From: Trileptium ribeirensis
Lineage: Eukaryota; Nematoda; Enoplea; Enoplida; Thoracostomopsidae
Direction: 5' to 3'
Assembly (NCBI GenBank): GCA_030248225.1
Contig: JASANE010017708.1
Location: 1-64,000, forward strand
DNA: 64,000 bases
The translations under genes and the position numbers were made by a program. Position 1 is the first letter of the stretch. Each line of letters opens with the position of its first letter. This document shows, in pieces, positions 44,880-57,820 of the stretch. The notes under the pieces were generated by a model that was not told the DNA's origin, did not search any database, and saw nothing but the letters and a program-made list of their open reading frames with translations.

Positions 44880-45692
44880 GAATGAAAGAAAAAAGAAGAC
44901 TTGGTTATTGGTTTTCCTCTTTTTCCGATTTTGATCCAACATTGGTCTCCTTTTTCTTTCTTTCGCGCCTGATTCTTTGTTTCTGTTCAAATCGGTCGAT
45001 TGCTTTTTGTGCTTTTTCTTCATCGACTACTATGCCTACTATATTCTCTCTACTTTTCGTACCAACGGTTATTCTTCGGTTATTTCCATCTCGACCGTAT
45101 TTAGATTGCAGACCGGTACTGTGATGTTACCATCCTTTATTTTGGCATACAGTTTGGGATCGCTAGACTGTTACTAGTCTGCGCTAAGGCCTCTATTACC
45201 GTGTCGCCTTGTTCTATTCCACACGGCGTCTTGACTTTGATGAACTTCGCTGACCATGGCATGATTACTTGATTGTAAGAGCATTTGCACAATTAGTGCG
45301 GTTCTCGTCTTCTTGTCGAATTGATATCAATTCGTCTCGCCAACTGTGAGGTAGCAATCTCCCATTCATAACGATTCTTAATTGTCGATAATCGATTACA
45401 AGTTTGAAGGGCGCTAAGAAATTGTGTCAGTATATCTCGTTCTTTGAAAATTTTCAGATTACAATAAAACGCATCTTCCGTACCATCTTTTCTAAGTGTG
45501 CGCCACCAAAAAGTAGCCCATCGCTCTTCCTGTTAGATCTGCATTGAGAGTTACCGCGCATAATTCCGTTTGTTTGAGCGTCTAGTGGCTGAAGGGCTTT
45601 TCGTATTGTTCTACATTGATGATGGTTATTCGTGACCCAGTATCGACTAGGCCTCGAGGTTTCTTATTCCCTTCCAAGTACGCATCGATGTA
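44880..45692 (-). pseudogene. Gypsy-like retropepsin and linker, relic
   Basis: Reading the minus strand from 45692 gives a YIDAYLEG strand, then LVDTGSRITII with the catalytic DTG triad, and about 40 further residues of an aspartic-protease fold. Downstream, around 45200 and 45080, pieces such as VKTPCGIEQGD and KDGNITVPV resemble the segment between protease and reverse transcriptase of Gypsy elements. Stops and shifts are frequent. The RT is not found next to it; the repeat B block follows. Confidence 0.7.
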
Positions 45693-45963
45693 ATATCGCG
45701 GCAGCACCGTTGATCGCTACACTGTTCATGTTGTTCTGCTTTGTCTACTTGCTTCATTCCCACCAACTTTCTTATTCTTCTTCTACTGATACGTCTTCGC
45801 TTTTCTTTGGTGCTTTTTGAATGTTCTTTCTTCGTTCTAGTCCACTCGATTTCGTCGGTTGGTTATTCATTCTTTCGTTTTACGGATTCGATCCATTTGA
45901 TACCTCTTTGTATTGTTTTTTAATTTGTCGTTGATTCACCCTTTGAATTCCTCTCACATTTAG

Positions 45964-48900
45964 TTATGCGTTTCTTGGAAAGCATTGTTCTGTTTTTTGG
46001 CCCAATTTCTCGCAATTACTGCACCTTGGGGGCGTTTGATTCGTCAGCGTTTGCCGGTTTTGCTGTAGTCGATTTGACACAGATATCGGCATTCTTTGTT
46101 GTTGCTGCCAAATTTCTTGTTCCTGTGTTACTTGCATCGGGTACATTACTTGTGGCGTTGCTTGCTGCATTCCCATCGCTCCATAATATGGATGCACCGG
46201 TTGTTGATCGCTCTGTTTCGGCATTATCGGTATCGGCATCATCCACGGTTGCACGACTTGTCTGGCATCTCCATCCCGGGGGGGGGGGGGCGGGGGGGGC
46301 CCCCCGAGATGGCCATGCCCCCCCCCGAAATCGAAGTCGCCCCCTCATTCGACCCCCCCCCCGAGAATTTTGGAGCCTCCTCATTCATGCCCCCCCGAGA
46401 ATTTTTGCCCCCTCATTCAGGCTCACCTGTTAAATTTTGCCAAGTTTCCGGAATGGACTTTTGCAAAAAAAAGTCGCTGATTTTGACACCGTGTTTCGCT
46501 GAAATTCGAAATTTTTCCCTGCGGGGCTGGCATTACGTAGGAACCTCCATCCGACCACATTTTCTTACATATATTTAATAATTTGGCTCACCAGAGAGTC
46601 CACATCGTCTTCCTCGATATTGATTGACATCGTTGTTAGGCGTTGTTGAGCGATAACGAGCGAGCAAGCGGTGTTGGCAGCGGCTGTGCTACTGCCAACA
46701 AGTTTCGGGATATATTTTTGGCATTTATAATTTTTTGTTTTTTTTGTCATTTTATTTTTTTTTTAATTTTTTTGTATTTTTTATTTTTTATTTGTATTTT
46801 TTACCAGGCATTGTATCATGTGCTGCATCTGGAGTCTCAGAAGCTGCGGTTGCAGCTGGAGTTGCTGCTGCTGTGCTAAGCGACATCAAAGCATCACGTC
46901 CATCATCGGTTTTCCGCCGCTTAGTGTTGCCGGATAGCCAATCGAGTAGGCCTTTTTAGGCTGCTCACGACGTGCCATTGTACTACTACACAGTTGCTGC
47001 TACGCGTTAAAACTACTACAGTCAATACTACGTATAAACCCTGTCTATAAAATATCTGAAACAATAGTATACAAAATGTATATATTGTTTCAGACACCAA
47101 AAAGCCTGAAACTAATATATAGAACGGGTGCGGAAGCGTAATTATGAAATATATAACTTTATATAAAAAAGTCAAAATTTCGATGCCCCCCCCCCGAGAA
47201 TTTTCGCCCCCTCATTCATGCCCCCCCCCCGAGATTTCTCGCCCCCTCATTCATTTTTCGGCATGCCCCCCCCGAGATTTGGAGGTCGATGGAGATGCCA
47301 GCTTGTTGTTGTTGAGGTTGGCGTACTTGCATTGATTGAATGCCCCATCGCTGCGGGTGCCACTGCACTTGCGGTCTTTGTTGTCTCGGTCGCATCGATT
47401 ATTGACCTATGTTCATTCTCGCTTGATTTGATTGAATTTCTATCTTGGTCGTTGCTCGATCATACTCCGTAAACCTTGTTTCATTTGCTGATCCAGAGTT
47501 CCCACTGCTTCTGCTTTTTCCGTGAATGTCGCGAAGGTATCTTCGTTCATCATGAACAATCGATTTCGGAATTCGTTCGTTAATCCTGCGATCAGCTCGG
47601 ACATGAGGACTTCTTTGACGATTGATTCGGGTATGCCTTTCGGTCAGCTTCTTACACTCTTAAGCTGTCTACGACTGTTCCCGTTTGCCGTAACCTTTGC
47701 AATTTGTTCATGTGATTTGTCAGCATTTTTGGCACTTCGAAGCTTTTTTAGTTTCTTGACCAATTTACTGCAGTTGTTTAATACTTCAGCGTTCTCGGGT
47801 GCTAGCACTTCCAAATATTCTTTTGCTTTTCCGCGAATCTTTGCTTTCAGGACTCGAAGTTTCTCTTGCTTTTCGTCGGTCCCGTCTTGAGCCAATGCTT
47901 TCTCGAGTTCTTTGCGAAATTTCTCGAAACTCTACTGTTGTTTTTCGCATTTGTACGCTTACAGGTTCGTACTTCGTTCTCCATCTTAACAAATATACCT
48001 TGTCCTACTGCTTGTTGAGTCGTATTCGTTGCTTGCGGCGTTTCCTTAGTCGCCACTTTGATCAAGCCTTTTATCACTTGTTGGCTCTTCGCCATTAGAT
48101 TGCTGCTTTATTGGCTTTCGTTGTCGGCCTGATTTGTTGTCGTGGTTTGCTGTGGTTGATGGACTTGGTATACGCATGGTGTTGCTGTTGCTAACGGTGT
48201 TCCGGGATTGATCATCGAATTGTTCCTCGCGAGATGTATTTGATTGTATTGTGGTACCAATGGCGTTGCACAGTAGTATCAGTATGCTCCGGTTTGCGTT
48301 GCTTCGATTGCTATGCTTTTCTATTGATTCCATGTGCTCTCCGTTTGAAATGCAACGCAATTCGTCGTTGCGTATGAAACCTATTTCCTCGCATTGAGTC
48401 TTTGATTTGGTTCGCTCCCAACTCTTATCGTACTTGCACCGGTTTGTTATTGGTTTTCGTCGCTTCTTGTTGCAAACCGTTGTTGCTCGTGCTCGGTAGC
48501 TACTGTTGGTGTTCTCGTACTTGCTGGATTTCGACTATGCTTCGCTTTGTACCGTATCTTTCTTGAACACCAACCGTCGTTATCGCTACTTGCGGTTGTT
48601 CTGAGTATTTGTCTTTACTCAGCACCGCATATACTTGGCCTAGGCTGAAAGGCCGGAAGTATTCTTTGCTTTGAATTACGATTCTTGGTTGTTGACTTTG
48701 TTGGTGTTGACTTTGATTCGATATTTGAAATTAACTCGTGCTTCATTCTTTGTTTGGTGTTTTCGCATTTGTTTTGTGGCGCTTCATCGGCATTTTGATT
48801 TTTCTCTTTTTTCCATTGATGGTTGCTTTCGGGTTTCTTTTTTCATTACTTTCTGAATTGCTTCTCGGTTGTCCGAGCGGAATTTCCGTTTCGTTTTGAT

Positions 48901-49310
48901 CCCAGCTTTGACACGATTTCTTGGGTTAGCGTTGCATGTTTCTTTATGGACTGCAGTGGGCTTTCTTATTGCTGACGCGATCTTTGTATTGCTTCTTTAC
49001 TTCTTTGTCCAGGTCTTGTCTCGTTGCGAACAATTCGTTTGTGCAAGATTCTTCTTGGAATGTTCTGTATACGTTTCTTGCAAGCTTGTTCAACCTTCTT
49101 CTTGTTTTTTTGTTTTCTCGGCTCGGATGTGTACGTATCGAATTCTCTGATTGTGTCTTCGAATTCTTCCATTGGGCACGAATTTGTTACTGTTTTCTGC
49201 GTCTTTGCGTTTGGTGGTACTTCTTCGTTCTCGACGTTCTTTCTATTTTGCCGCCGATTCTTTGTGAGCTGTGGTGCTAGGTGGTGTTCTCTCTAGTGGC
49301 ATTTTAATAT
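45964..49310 (-). pseudogene. Gypsy-like gag relic, split by a DNA element
   Basis: Minus-strand, Lys/Gln/Asn-rich coding relic. Around 47644-47992 it has a capsid-like segment (KIRGKAKEYLEVL). At the 3' end a Gln-rich stretch precedes a zinc knuckle (CSNCEKLGQKTEQC), in which the usual His is Gln. Several frameshifts fall between 48 and 49.2 kb. The gag is interrupted at 46262-47301 by the element described below and is followed by the protease relic. Plus-strand ORFs here are its antisense shadows. Confidence 0.7.
46262..47301. mobile_element. Non-autonomous DNA element with 14-bp inverted repeats
   Basis: Perfect 14-bp terminal inverted repeats, CTGGCATCTCCATC (46262-46275) and its complement (47288-47301). 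A 5-bp target duplication, CTTGT, lies at 46257-46261 and 47302-47306. Next to each end lies a C-rich tandem repeat with units like GCCCCCCCCGAGAATTTT plus CGCCCCCTCATTCAT, in direct orientation at both ends. The interior has T-rich tracts and no ORF of note. Superfamily not assigned. Confidence 0.8.
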
Positions 49311-51505
49311 TTAGAATTTAAAAAGGGCTTGCGTACATATATTGCTTATGGTTGGTTTTTAAATTTTTAAAATTCTGACCATTTTATTTTATTCTAAAAT
49401 GTCCAACACGATATCGTGATCAGCATGTTATATGCTTCGTTTTTGGTGGGTGGTTTTGGTGGAGGGCTGATGTCTTGAGACGGCTATCGGTATTTAAATG
49501 GGAAGCGGATTCGTCACCGAATTGTGCGGAATGAGCTGTGGCCAATAGAATGCCGGTGGAACACAATTAATAGCACGCGTTTTTGGTTGCGACCCGTGCA
49601 TTGCAAGGCGGCGTGACTACTTCTAAGCACTCGTTTTTTCAGAAACTCGGAACTAAAGGCACCAGGAAAAATATTTATTTGTGATAAAACAATTAGATTG
49701 TACAGAACACAACTTTTATTCCGCAATTCTTTTTTGATTGCGTCGATCCCCAGCCACTATTAATTTTGCGCGCTTTTCGCTCGACCTTACTTGCCTCCGC
49801 CCTTGTAATTATTTTCTTTCGTTCTATTATCCCTTAAGATTTACGGTATATATTACGTTATTAGTTCTGTTGTGAGATTACTACAGAGTATCCAGGAAAG
49901 AAATACCTCGTAATTCTATTTAATACCTGAACCTCGGGCCTTTGATTTAAATTGCATAATTACCCCTATCTTATGTAACGCACACCTGGAAAGAATGCGC
50001 GAGAGTTATATTATGAACTAGGTTGTGACAGAAGAACACACCATAGTTGGAACTTTGTTTGCTTAACCCCCAGCACCTGAAAAGAAGGTAATCTTTGATA
50101 AACACCTGAAAACGCTTAAGACCGGTCGTCCTAATGCAACCAGTGGTTTCTCACGAAGTTAACCCCTTGTTAAAGGCTCGCCCGGACTTCTCAATCTGCG
50201 GCTGAATCGGCCAAGATTTGACTTATCTTCTATTAATTAAGCTTAATTCTTTAAGCCGACAACATGTAAGCTCTGGCATAATAATGGGTTATTCCAATGG
50301 GTAACGCTAGCATTTCTCTATATTTTCAACACCAACTAATGTGTAAATTCCTTACGTGATCTACTACGTGATCTTAGTTTTACGTGCGCAGTCTTTCTCC
50401 CATCTACACCAAAACAACGAATCCTTGGAACCACAAAGCCACAAACTAAAACCAGAAATCAAGAACGCCTTGGAAAATCCCTAATCCCTACAAGAAGGCA
50501 CATAGTTCTTTGCGCGTAAACTATTAAGCTTAAAAAACAAAAATAAAGAAGGTGACTAGAGCGCAAATATAAAATTTAGGGTGGTTTTGGATCTATAATC
50601 CCCATCTTAGCTTAGGAGACCCCCGACAATAAAAGATATGCTTGTTATTTTTCTTACTTCCAGAGGGGTAGGTGTTGGATGGGAATTTATGACAGCTATC
50701 GGATGTTAAATTAGGACGTGATTCGTCACGAGAAGTTGTGGCGTTAGAGGTGTGGCATAGCTTTCCGATACTTAGAAAGTCGTGAATCGGCATCGAGTAC
50801 GTAAAAAGATAATAAACCGGCTAGACTAGCAATTTCCACTAGCTAGGTAATCTATTTTACAAAGATATATAATTAAAACTAAAACTGCAAGCACCATTTC
50901 GCATAATTCTTTAAGCGGACGCAGTAATTACAAGAACCGGTAAAGCTAAGCGAATGCCTTTTACGCTGTAACAATATTAGGTGCTAATTAAAGCAGGAAG
51001 AATAGCCGTTGCACTTAGACGCGAGAACACAACCGAACCGAATAACAACCGTAAAATTCAGCTAACTTCCTGTTAGCTAATTAATTGCATTAACTAATGC
51101 AATTTATGCAAATTAGTTGGAGAAAAGGAAAATAAACCGAAACAAATGAAAACGAAAAACAAGGACGTAGAAGGGAGAAAGGGGTTTAATAAGTGAAATT
51201 GTGAAAACCCGGGGTTTTAGGAAAATTTTGAGGCTTTGCTGCTGGTTTGGACCGGGATTCCCCTGTAACCTATCTAACCGCCGACAATATTGAAAGTTTC
51301 TAAAGTTAAATTATTATTTTGTTTGGTTTCGTTGGAAGGACGGTTGGATGGGAATTTCTGTTATGATGGCTATCGGTAATTAAAAAGGTATAGAATTGTT
51401 CACCAGAAGTTGTGGCATTGGAGGTGTGGCCAGTAGTGTGGCGGTGGTTACTAGTGGTCTCGTTTTTATTAACGCGTGCCTATTCTATTATTATTAGCGC
51501 GTCAT

Positions 51506-51780
51506 TTTTTCTGCTACCGCGTCGTAGAACACTGGAACGCAATTCCGGAATGGGTTGTGCTCGCCCCTTCTCTGTCCTCATTTAAGTGCCGCGTCCATAT
51601 CTCAGAGGCTTTGCATGAACTGTAAAGGTGCTACCTTCGGTGTTTCTATTTCAGTTCATCCGCCAATATTGCCTTACAAACCGGGGTAGACCCCGGTATC
51701 CCTATCGACTGCGGCCCTCGTTGGTACAACGATGTCTGTGATGGCTTACTCTGGTGCCGCAATCGATCCGAAAGTAAGTA
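51506..51780 (+). pseudogene. LINE 3' end, CR1-like
   Basis: A 39-codon frame ending at the TAA 51623-51625 encodes the typical C-terminus of CR1/Jockey-like RT proteins (VVEHWNAIPEWVV, then LSSFKCRV). A GC-rich 3' untranslated segment follows to about 51780. The element is heavily 5'-truncated and lies inside an LTR-like block. Confidence 0.75.
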
Positions 51781-52140
51781 ACAATACAATTCGGCTAAGC
51801 GTAGTGGCTTGACTAGTTTGATTCACTCTGGTATTTAGACAAGTGAACACCAAAGCCGCAAATAAAATGTTTATTACAAATTTGTAAAGCATAAACCAGA
51901 CACAGTTCTTTGGTACCACTGGTAATTTGAACCACTAATTTAGACCGATATGTCTTCTAGCCTTCTAGCCAGTTCTTTCCAACTAAGCCTTAAAATTGGT
52001 TGTACTGCCACCTTTTGATCTATTTTGATTTTGGTTACCATCCGCCTAATTGAGCGCACGATTATTTTAATTACATGATAGTTTCAGGTTAGGTTATATA
52101 CACTGTTATTACTTTCCTTCCTGTGAGGTTAGTACGGCCA

Positions 52141-52482
52141 TGTCCGAACGGCTCATAGCTTGCACGAGTATTTGAGTACCTTAGCTTCGGCCATAGATTT
52201 ACGCCAGTACTGATGCTTATTAGCAACTATCTCCGGACGGCTAATAGCTGCCTATTACCAATTCAATAATTTCTCTTGTGAGTTGATACGTTGGTCTCCA
52301 GACGGCTAACCACGTACGTTTATTTAATTACCTTAGCCTAATTTCTTAGAATTACGCTAATTACGTGCAAGTTATATTAATGTGCCCGTCTCCGGACGGC
52401 TAACGAACGACGCTATAACTAGTTAGCAGATGTTTACTACTCTCTAATTTCCCTACGATTCGCCGTTCCCTGGACGGTTTAG
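52141..52482 (+). repeat. TCCGGACGGCTAA repeats
   Basis: Five variants at 52142-52154, 52231-52244, 52294-52310, 52385-52403 and 52461-52482, spaced 63-91 bp. One copy forms a perfect hairpin, CCGTC-TCCG-GACGG. Intervening sequence is not conserved. Confidence 0.6.
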
Positions 52483-54000
52483 CACGAATCAGACTTCGGT
52501 GGAGAATTGTTCCAATATGTTGGGTACCCTCGACACGAACTCGCCCCAGGTACACTCATGTAATTACATTCCAGCTAAACTCTACGAGGTTTACTCAGCA
52601 CTCACGGCTATTTACTTTGAGAGCCCTTACAGCCGAACCGTTATGATTAAGTTAGTGCTCCTAATACTTTTAAGCCACTCTAAGTTCATTTATAAAAGAA
52701 TAATACCAAGGATTTTTGGGTCCACAAGTAGGTCTGGACCCAAATATTTTTGCGTGGACCAAAAAAATTTTGTTGGACCCACGCTCGACCCAGGGCAGTT
52801 TCGGCTTCGGAGACGTATGGTCTGCTAATAAATCCTATTACAAAGTGCGGATTTCAGCCGTTTGTGCTTACATCTGTATATAGTTGCTTGCTGCTGGTTT
52901 CAGGGATAGCTCTCATCGGTTATCCTGGCTTGGGACAGGCAGAGAATAATTTATATATTTGTAATTATGTAATAATGTCAAATTGCGTTTCGTAATTACG
53001 TTTCTTTATCATGTAAAATTTCGTGAAATTCTCGAGCCAAAAATTGTAAGCCTGGACCCAGCGTTTAAGGTCTGGACCTAAGCTGGACTTAGTGTCCATT
53101 TTGAAAAAACCTGAATAATGTTATTACTGAATTAAAATTAGTAAAACATTAAAAGACCTATCTGTGTAGTTTTTTAACTACTGTTGAAATTCTTGTACCA
53201 AAAACCAGAAACTCCAAAGCCAAACTTTCAATTACTTAAACCATGCGTAATTCTCTACGCCACGCTCAAGTAAAACTCGAATTAAGTTGCCAACCGTCTT
53301 CTGATAACACAACATCCATAAACCGACGTTTGAAACCATTAAATGTAACACGTAAACTAGGCTATCGAAAAACACTAGCTAGGTAACCTTTTTAAACAAT
53401 TAAATTAAAATCGAAAACACAAATCCACTACAAGCATAATTCTTTATGCGATGTTTATAGGCTATCTAACACCAGTTTCGGATCAAGGCGTAATTCTTTA
53501 CGCTGAACTAGTTAAAACAACATGAAAGAGGTCGGTGCTAAGAGTTTTGGCGCTGATGCTATCAACATCAAGACTAGACAGAATAGACGACAGAAAACGA
53601 AGCTAATAATATGTTAGCTAATTGCATAAATTGATGCAATTTATGCAAATGAGTTATGAAAACAAAAGAAAACAGGAAAACAAAGATGAAAACAAGGACG
53701 CAAAAGGGAGAGTGCGGGTATGTGGGATTATCGGCCTTCTCCGCGGCATGATTCTATATTTAATACTAGCCGACATCCCCACTGGTGGCCAATGGAAAGT
53801 AAAGAGCGAGGTCGAGAGATATCCAAGATAGAAATAAAATTAAGGAAAATGGGGAAGGATCCCCCCAAAGGGATGGACCGGTCTACCAGCGGTCAGAGAT
53901 ATCCTTTACCACTGATTAAAATGCGCGAGTTGAGGGATGGGTAGACATGTTATCACCTCGGGCAGAGGCGTTGAGGTTAGGTTTAACGTGTGTCTATACA

Positions 54001-55510
54001 ATTAACAAATAAAAGCTACAGAAACTAACGACGTGTGTTGGCCATGCAAATTTAAGCAAAACTAAACCGATATTCGCGCTATTTAAATGGATTAATATTT
54101 GAGTTGTGTAAATTACAGTAGGGTAAGCTATCCGTACCAGATATATGCCGCATATATATACGTAAACTAGATGAGAAGATGACCTACACTCATGGCACAC
54201 TTGATTGGTATTATTAATTTTAGCGGCTACCAAACCAACTCTATCTATATTTGTACGGAAGCAAAGATGCTATTAATAGCTTTCCCTCATATTTAGAAAA
54301 TTTGTTCTGGTGTAGCGTATTCGAGAAAACGGGCTACAGCAGTAGCTTTAGAAGTTTGAAATTTGTATAAATGACATTCCCAACAGGACTGTACGCAATA
54401 AGACAGAATGGCGAAAACAACAACGAAAGCGAGAACGCGAGAAAACAGTGAGCTATTATCATTATTGGATTATTATTTTTGCTATTAGGATACATATATG
54501 ATATATCTATACAACTACTGTGAGGGATACGGTGCACATTATGGATGGAAATGTGGAACTTCAAAGGTAAGTTTTCTAGGGATGAGATAAAACTAAATCG
54601 TCGTCTGATTTTGTGCACGCGGCATCCTTCAGCCATGATTTAAGAAAAATTACTTAATACTTGTCTACGAATCAATTTTGTTTGGTATTGGCGAGGTCGA
54701 GTAACCGTGCCACAATAAACATCACCAGGGCATGCTCGGGAAGCCGGACGCGGCGGAACATTCGCGATAAAAGCGAAATTTTGAAACTAAAGTTTGGGGT
54801 CCGCTAAGTTAGTGCCAAACTTTTGCTACCTTATGAGCTTAGAATTTGAAGAGAAAAACCGTATGACTTTGGTGACTTAATTTACATCACTTTAGCATTT
54901 TGCAATGGAGCGCTTGAATAAGCTAGCCCACAGCACTATATCAACGTTGCTGCGAAGTACTCGAGTAATAGTTTTTACTTTTACTGCACCGTGGAGTGCT
55001 CAAGTAAGCTATGTACTCGCTATACAAGGACATCAGCATGCAGTGCTCGTGTAAGCCAGTTTATTAGTCTTTCGCAAAAATTTCCTACGTAAAATAATCA
55101 CATTATGACGTGTCAGAGTAATAAATTGACAGTATTAAATTATTAAAATTTTGTAGGAATTTTAACTAGCTCTCTGCATTCGAAAATGGCTGGGACTGTG
55201 AGGACAATCATGATTAGGTCTGTTGAAACGGCCATTTTGGATTATTCCAGGGTGAACTGTGCTAGTTCAAGCTTACGTCTACCTACGTCACTCAGTGGTT
55301 ATAAATGCATATATATATGTGGGTGTCTTATATATTTATATGCACGTGTATCGCTCAACTATAAAATCATGTTTCATTAGAAGAAACCGTCTCAATAATA
55401 GGAAAACGCTTGGAAATAAAAATATCCATAGAATTGCGAAATCGAACATCATTAAGAAAAAACCGTACAAATGTAATACTATTGCTAAAATATTATTACT
55501 TTTATTATTA
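54001..55510. other. Non-coding, unassigned
   Basis: Short ORFs only. No recognised element or gene. Confidence 0.45.
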
Positions 55511-55516
55511 TAGGTA

Positions 55517-56537
55517 CTAACAAGTTGTGTGAATAATCGTAGTCTTAGTATTAACAAGAAAGAGGTTACTGATATTGTCAATTCCAGGCGAAGCGTCCAG
55601 TTTAACAGATTCTAAAGCTATTGCCACGTCAGAGACCCTGAATTCTATAGTGGAAATGCGCTGATCTGCTTTATAAATAAAACCAGGACTGACAAAATGT
55701 GACGTATTGAAAACTAAAGCAAAATATTCGTTGAAAAGTTCACAGTCTTCATCCGAATTTTCCGCTAATATTCCATCAGACCGTCGCATCGGACCTATAA
55801 CCGAATTCAGACTTTGCCGCTTTAGCGCATAATTAAAAAGGACTTGTGATCAGCATCTATATTGATGGCTGACTTGTGTTCATATTACTTCATAGCTAGA
55901 TCTACATACACTGTGGCGAGTATTGACTTTTCACAGTATAATTGCCAAGCTGTTTCTGTGTTCCTGCGTTTGTAGCGTCGAAAAGCATTTTGCTTTTGCT
56001 TTAGAGCTTGCCAAGCCAAACCATCAGCCCACGTAGGCTTCCGATTTCTACTAGGAGTCTTTGGATTTACAAATCTAATGATGCAACTTTGAAGTGTACC
56101 ACAAAGAATGTTCCACATAGACGAAACATCGGGGCTCTTCAAGCAGCACTCCAGTCCATCGCTGATAACGCATCACAAATTGCTGACCAAGGGGCGCGCA
56201 TCCAATCCAGTCTTGGATGAACACTGTTTGGAGTAAACACATGTTTAGAATTATGACACAAGGTAAACTTAACGCACATGTGATCTGAAGACCTCAACGG
56301 AACAAGAGTTTCAACATTTACAATTGTGTTCGGGTGATTAGAGAACAATAGATCCAGTACACTGTTTTCTCTAGTACATAGTTCAACATGTTGCACAAAA
56401 CCTGTATACAGAACGCAGTCCATGAACATATCGTCTGCAGAGGGCCATGAGAAGTTTATCCAGTCTCTATTGGGCATATTGAAATCGCCGCACAAGCAAA
56501 TAATGCAATAATTTCTACTAGCGCCAACTGCAGTCAA
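55517..56537 (-). pseudogene. LINE relic with endonuclease domain
   Basis: On the minus strand, 56537-56139 encodes the C-terminal half of an apurinic-type endonuclease (catalytic GDFNMPNRDW and SDHMCVKF motifs). 56142-55885 encodes the linker (LQSCIIRFVNPKTPSRNRKP), and 55789-55517 the start of RT (FNEYFALVFN, then DASPGIDNISN). It is cut off before the RT core, and the pieces are in different frames. CR1/Jockey-like. Confidence 0.85.
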
Positions 56538-56539
56538 TA

Positions 56540-57820
56540 AATCACGAAGAGCTTATATAAGATATACTACACAAAGAAATTCGCTACAGCGTATAATATA
56601 AAAATAGAAAGAAATTAGAAGAAAAACAACAAACAAGAACAAGAATTATCCACACAACGTCGTCATAATCGTAAAAGAGAACAACATCCATACAGGCTAG
56701 CTACCTTTACAATGCAGAAAATCGACAACAAAATTTATTAAATAAACAAAAATTATAGGTATATATTTTTTGAAAAATTTAGTAAATTCTTGTGTACGGA
56801 TCATTTACTCAGAATAGAGTATGTTTTAAGGTAGAAAACGGATGGATAAAGCCCTACTAGATAGTACTATAAATTTGGGATATAGTATAAGGTTTGCGGA
56901 GTTAAATAGTGGTAATACACAAGGTTTTTAGGTGGATTTTAAGGAATGAAATATTCAGACTGGTAATAGTAACAGTGGAGTAGTAGCGTACACAGGGCTC
57001 TCCCACCCCAGGGAAAATATGAAATACCCCCCGGCCCCGGTAGTAGGTAAGATTCACCTACAATTAGGGAAATTAAGTAATTCCTGCTAAATTGGATATT
57101 TAAGCAAAAATATGAATTTTCGTTGAATTTTGCTATTAAATTGGTTCAGAGCGGTAAGGTAACCAAAATTAGGTGAAATAGAAATGTCTATACCCAATAT
57201 GGCTAAATATCAGCCAACCATAGATGAAATAAAGTTCACACCTCTGGGAAAATAAGTATCCCCTGGGGAAGAGTGGTCATAATTTAATTAGTAGGATTTT
57301 AATTAACGAAATGTCTCCTAGGGAGGAAAAAGACAAAATTGGACCTGCCCAAAAGTTGATAGGGTAATATAGAAAAAAGTGAAAAACCCAGAAAAAAGAG
57401 AATTTTTAGGTTTTTGAATCCTCGGAACTCTGGGTAGGCTAGAGGACTTCCGACATAAACAAAAATTAATATAAGATACTAATCTAGCTAAGTATTTAAT
57501 ATTAGCCAGTTATTGGTATCCTGGCCTCAACAGTCTCGTCATGCGCAGACATAAAATTTTCAATTTAGTTTTCTAGAGTTTCTTTAAACTTTTTGGGCAC
57601 CAGTTTCAGGCAGAGACAGGGCAGTGTATGCGCTCCTAGACGGTTCGCATAAATTCATTAAGTTATCTCATGGGCGTTGCTAGGATATTAAATATCCACT
57701 TATACCTTTACGCAGGTATACTTAAAATTACTCCCCTATTTATTCCAAAAACTGTCTCGGGATACTCAAGGACAGAAACTAACTGTCTGATCAAACGGCT
57801 GGAGTTAGTCCCTTCTACCT
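56540..57820. other. Non-coding, unassigned
   Basis: A-rich and mixed sequence. No supported gene. Confidence 0.45.

Larger units (their letters stand above)
50241..53503. repeat. Dispersed mini-hairpin family GCNTAA-TTCT-TTANGC
   Basis: Members: GCTTAATTCTTTAAGC (50241-50256), CGCATAATTCTTTAAGCG (50900-50917, one mismatch), GCGTAATTCTCTACGC (53245-53260), GCATAATTCTTTATGC (53434-53449) and GCGTAATTCTTTACGC (53488-53503). The variable stem position changes on both sides together while the loop TTCT is constant. A weaker member may lie at 49722-49742. Confidence 0.7.
49311..54000. repeat. LTR-like repeated blocks with small hairpins
   Basis: A block containing GGCTATCGGTA, GATTCGTCAC-like and GTGGCCAGTAG-like pieces recurs at about 49470-49560, 50660-50770 and 51340-51460. 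A second block recurs at about 50840-51200 and 53390-53720, sharing AATGCAATTTATGCAAAT-type sequence. These look like nested or solo LTRs and leader sequence of one retroelement family. Small covarying hairpins and TCCGGACGGCTAA repeats are listed separately. No coding region except a LINE 3' end. Confidence 0.55.

Noticed and set aside
45966..49296. Several plus-strand ORFs of 80-160 codons rich in Phe, Ser and Cys
   Set aside because: They are antisense to the minus-strand gag relic, or read through the poly-C arrays, and have no domain of their own.
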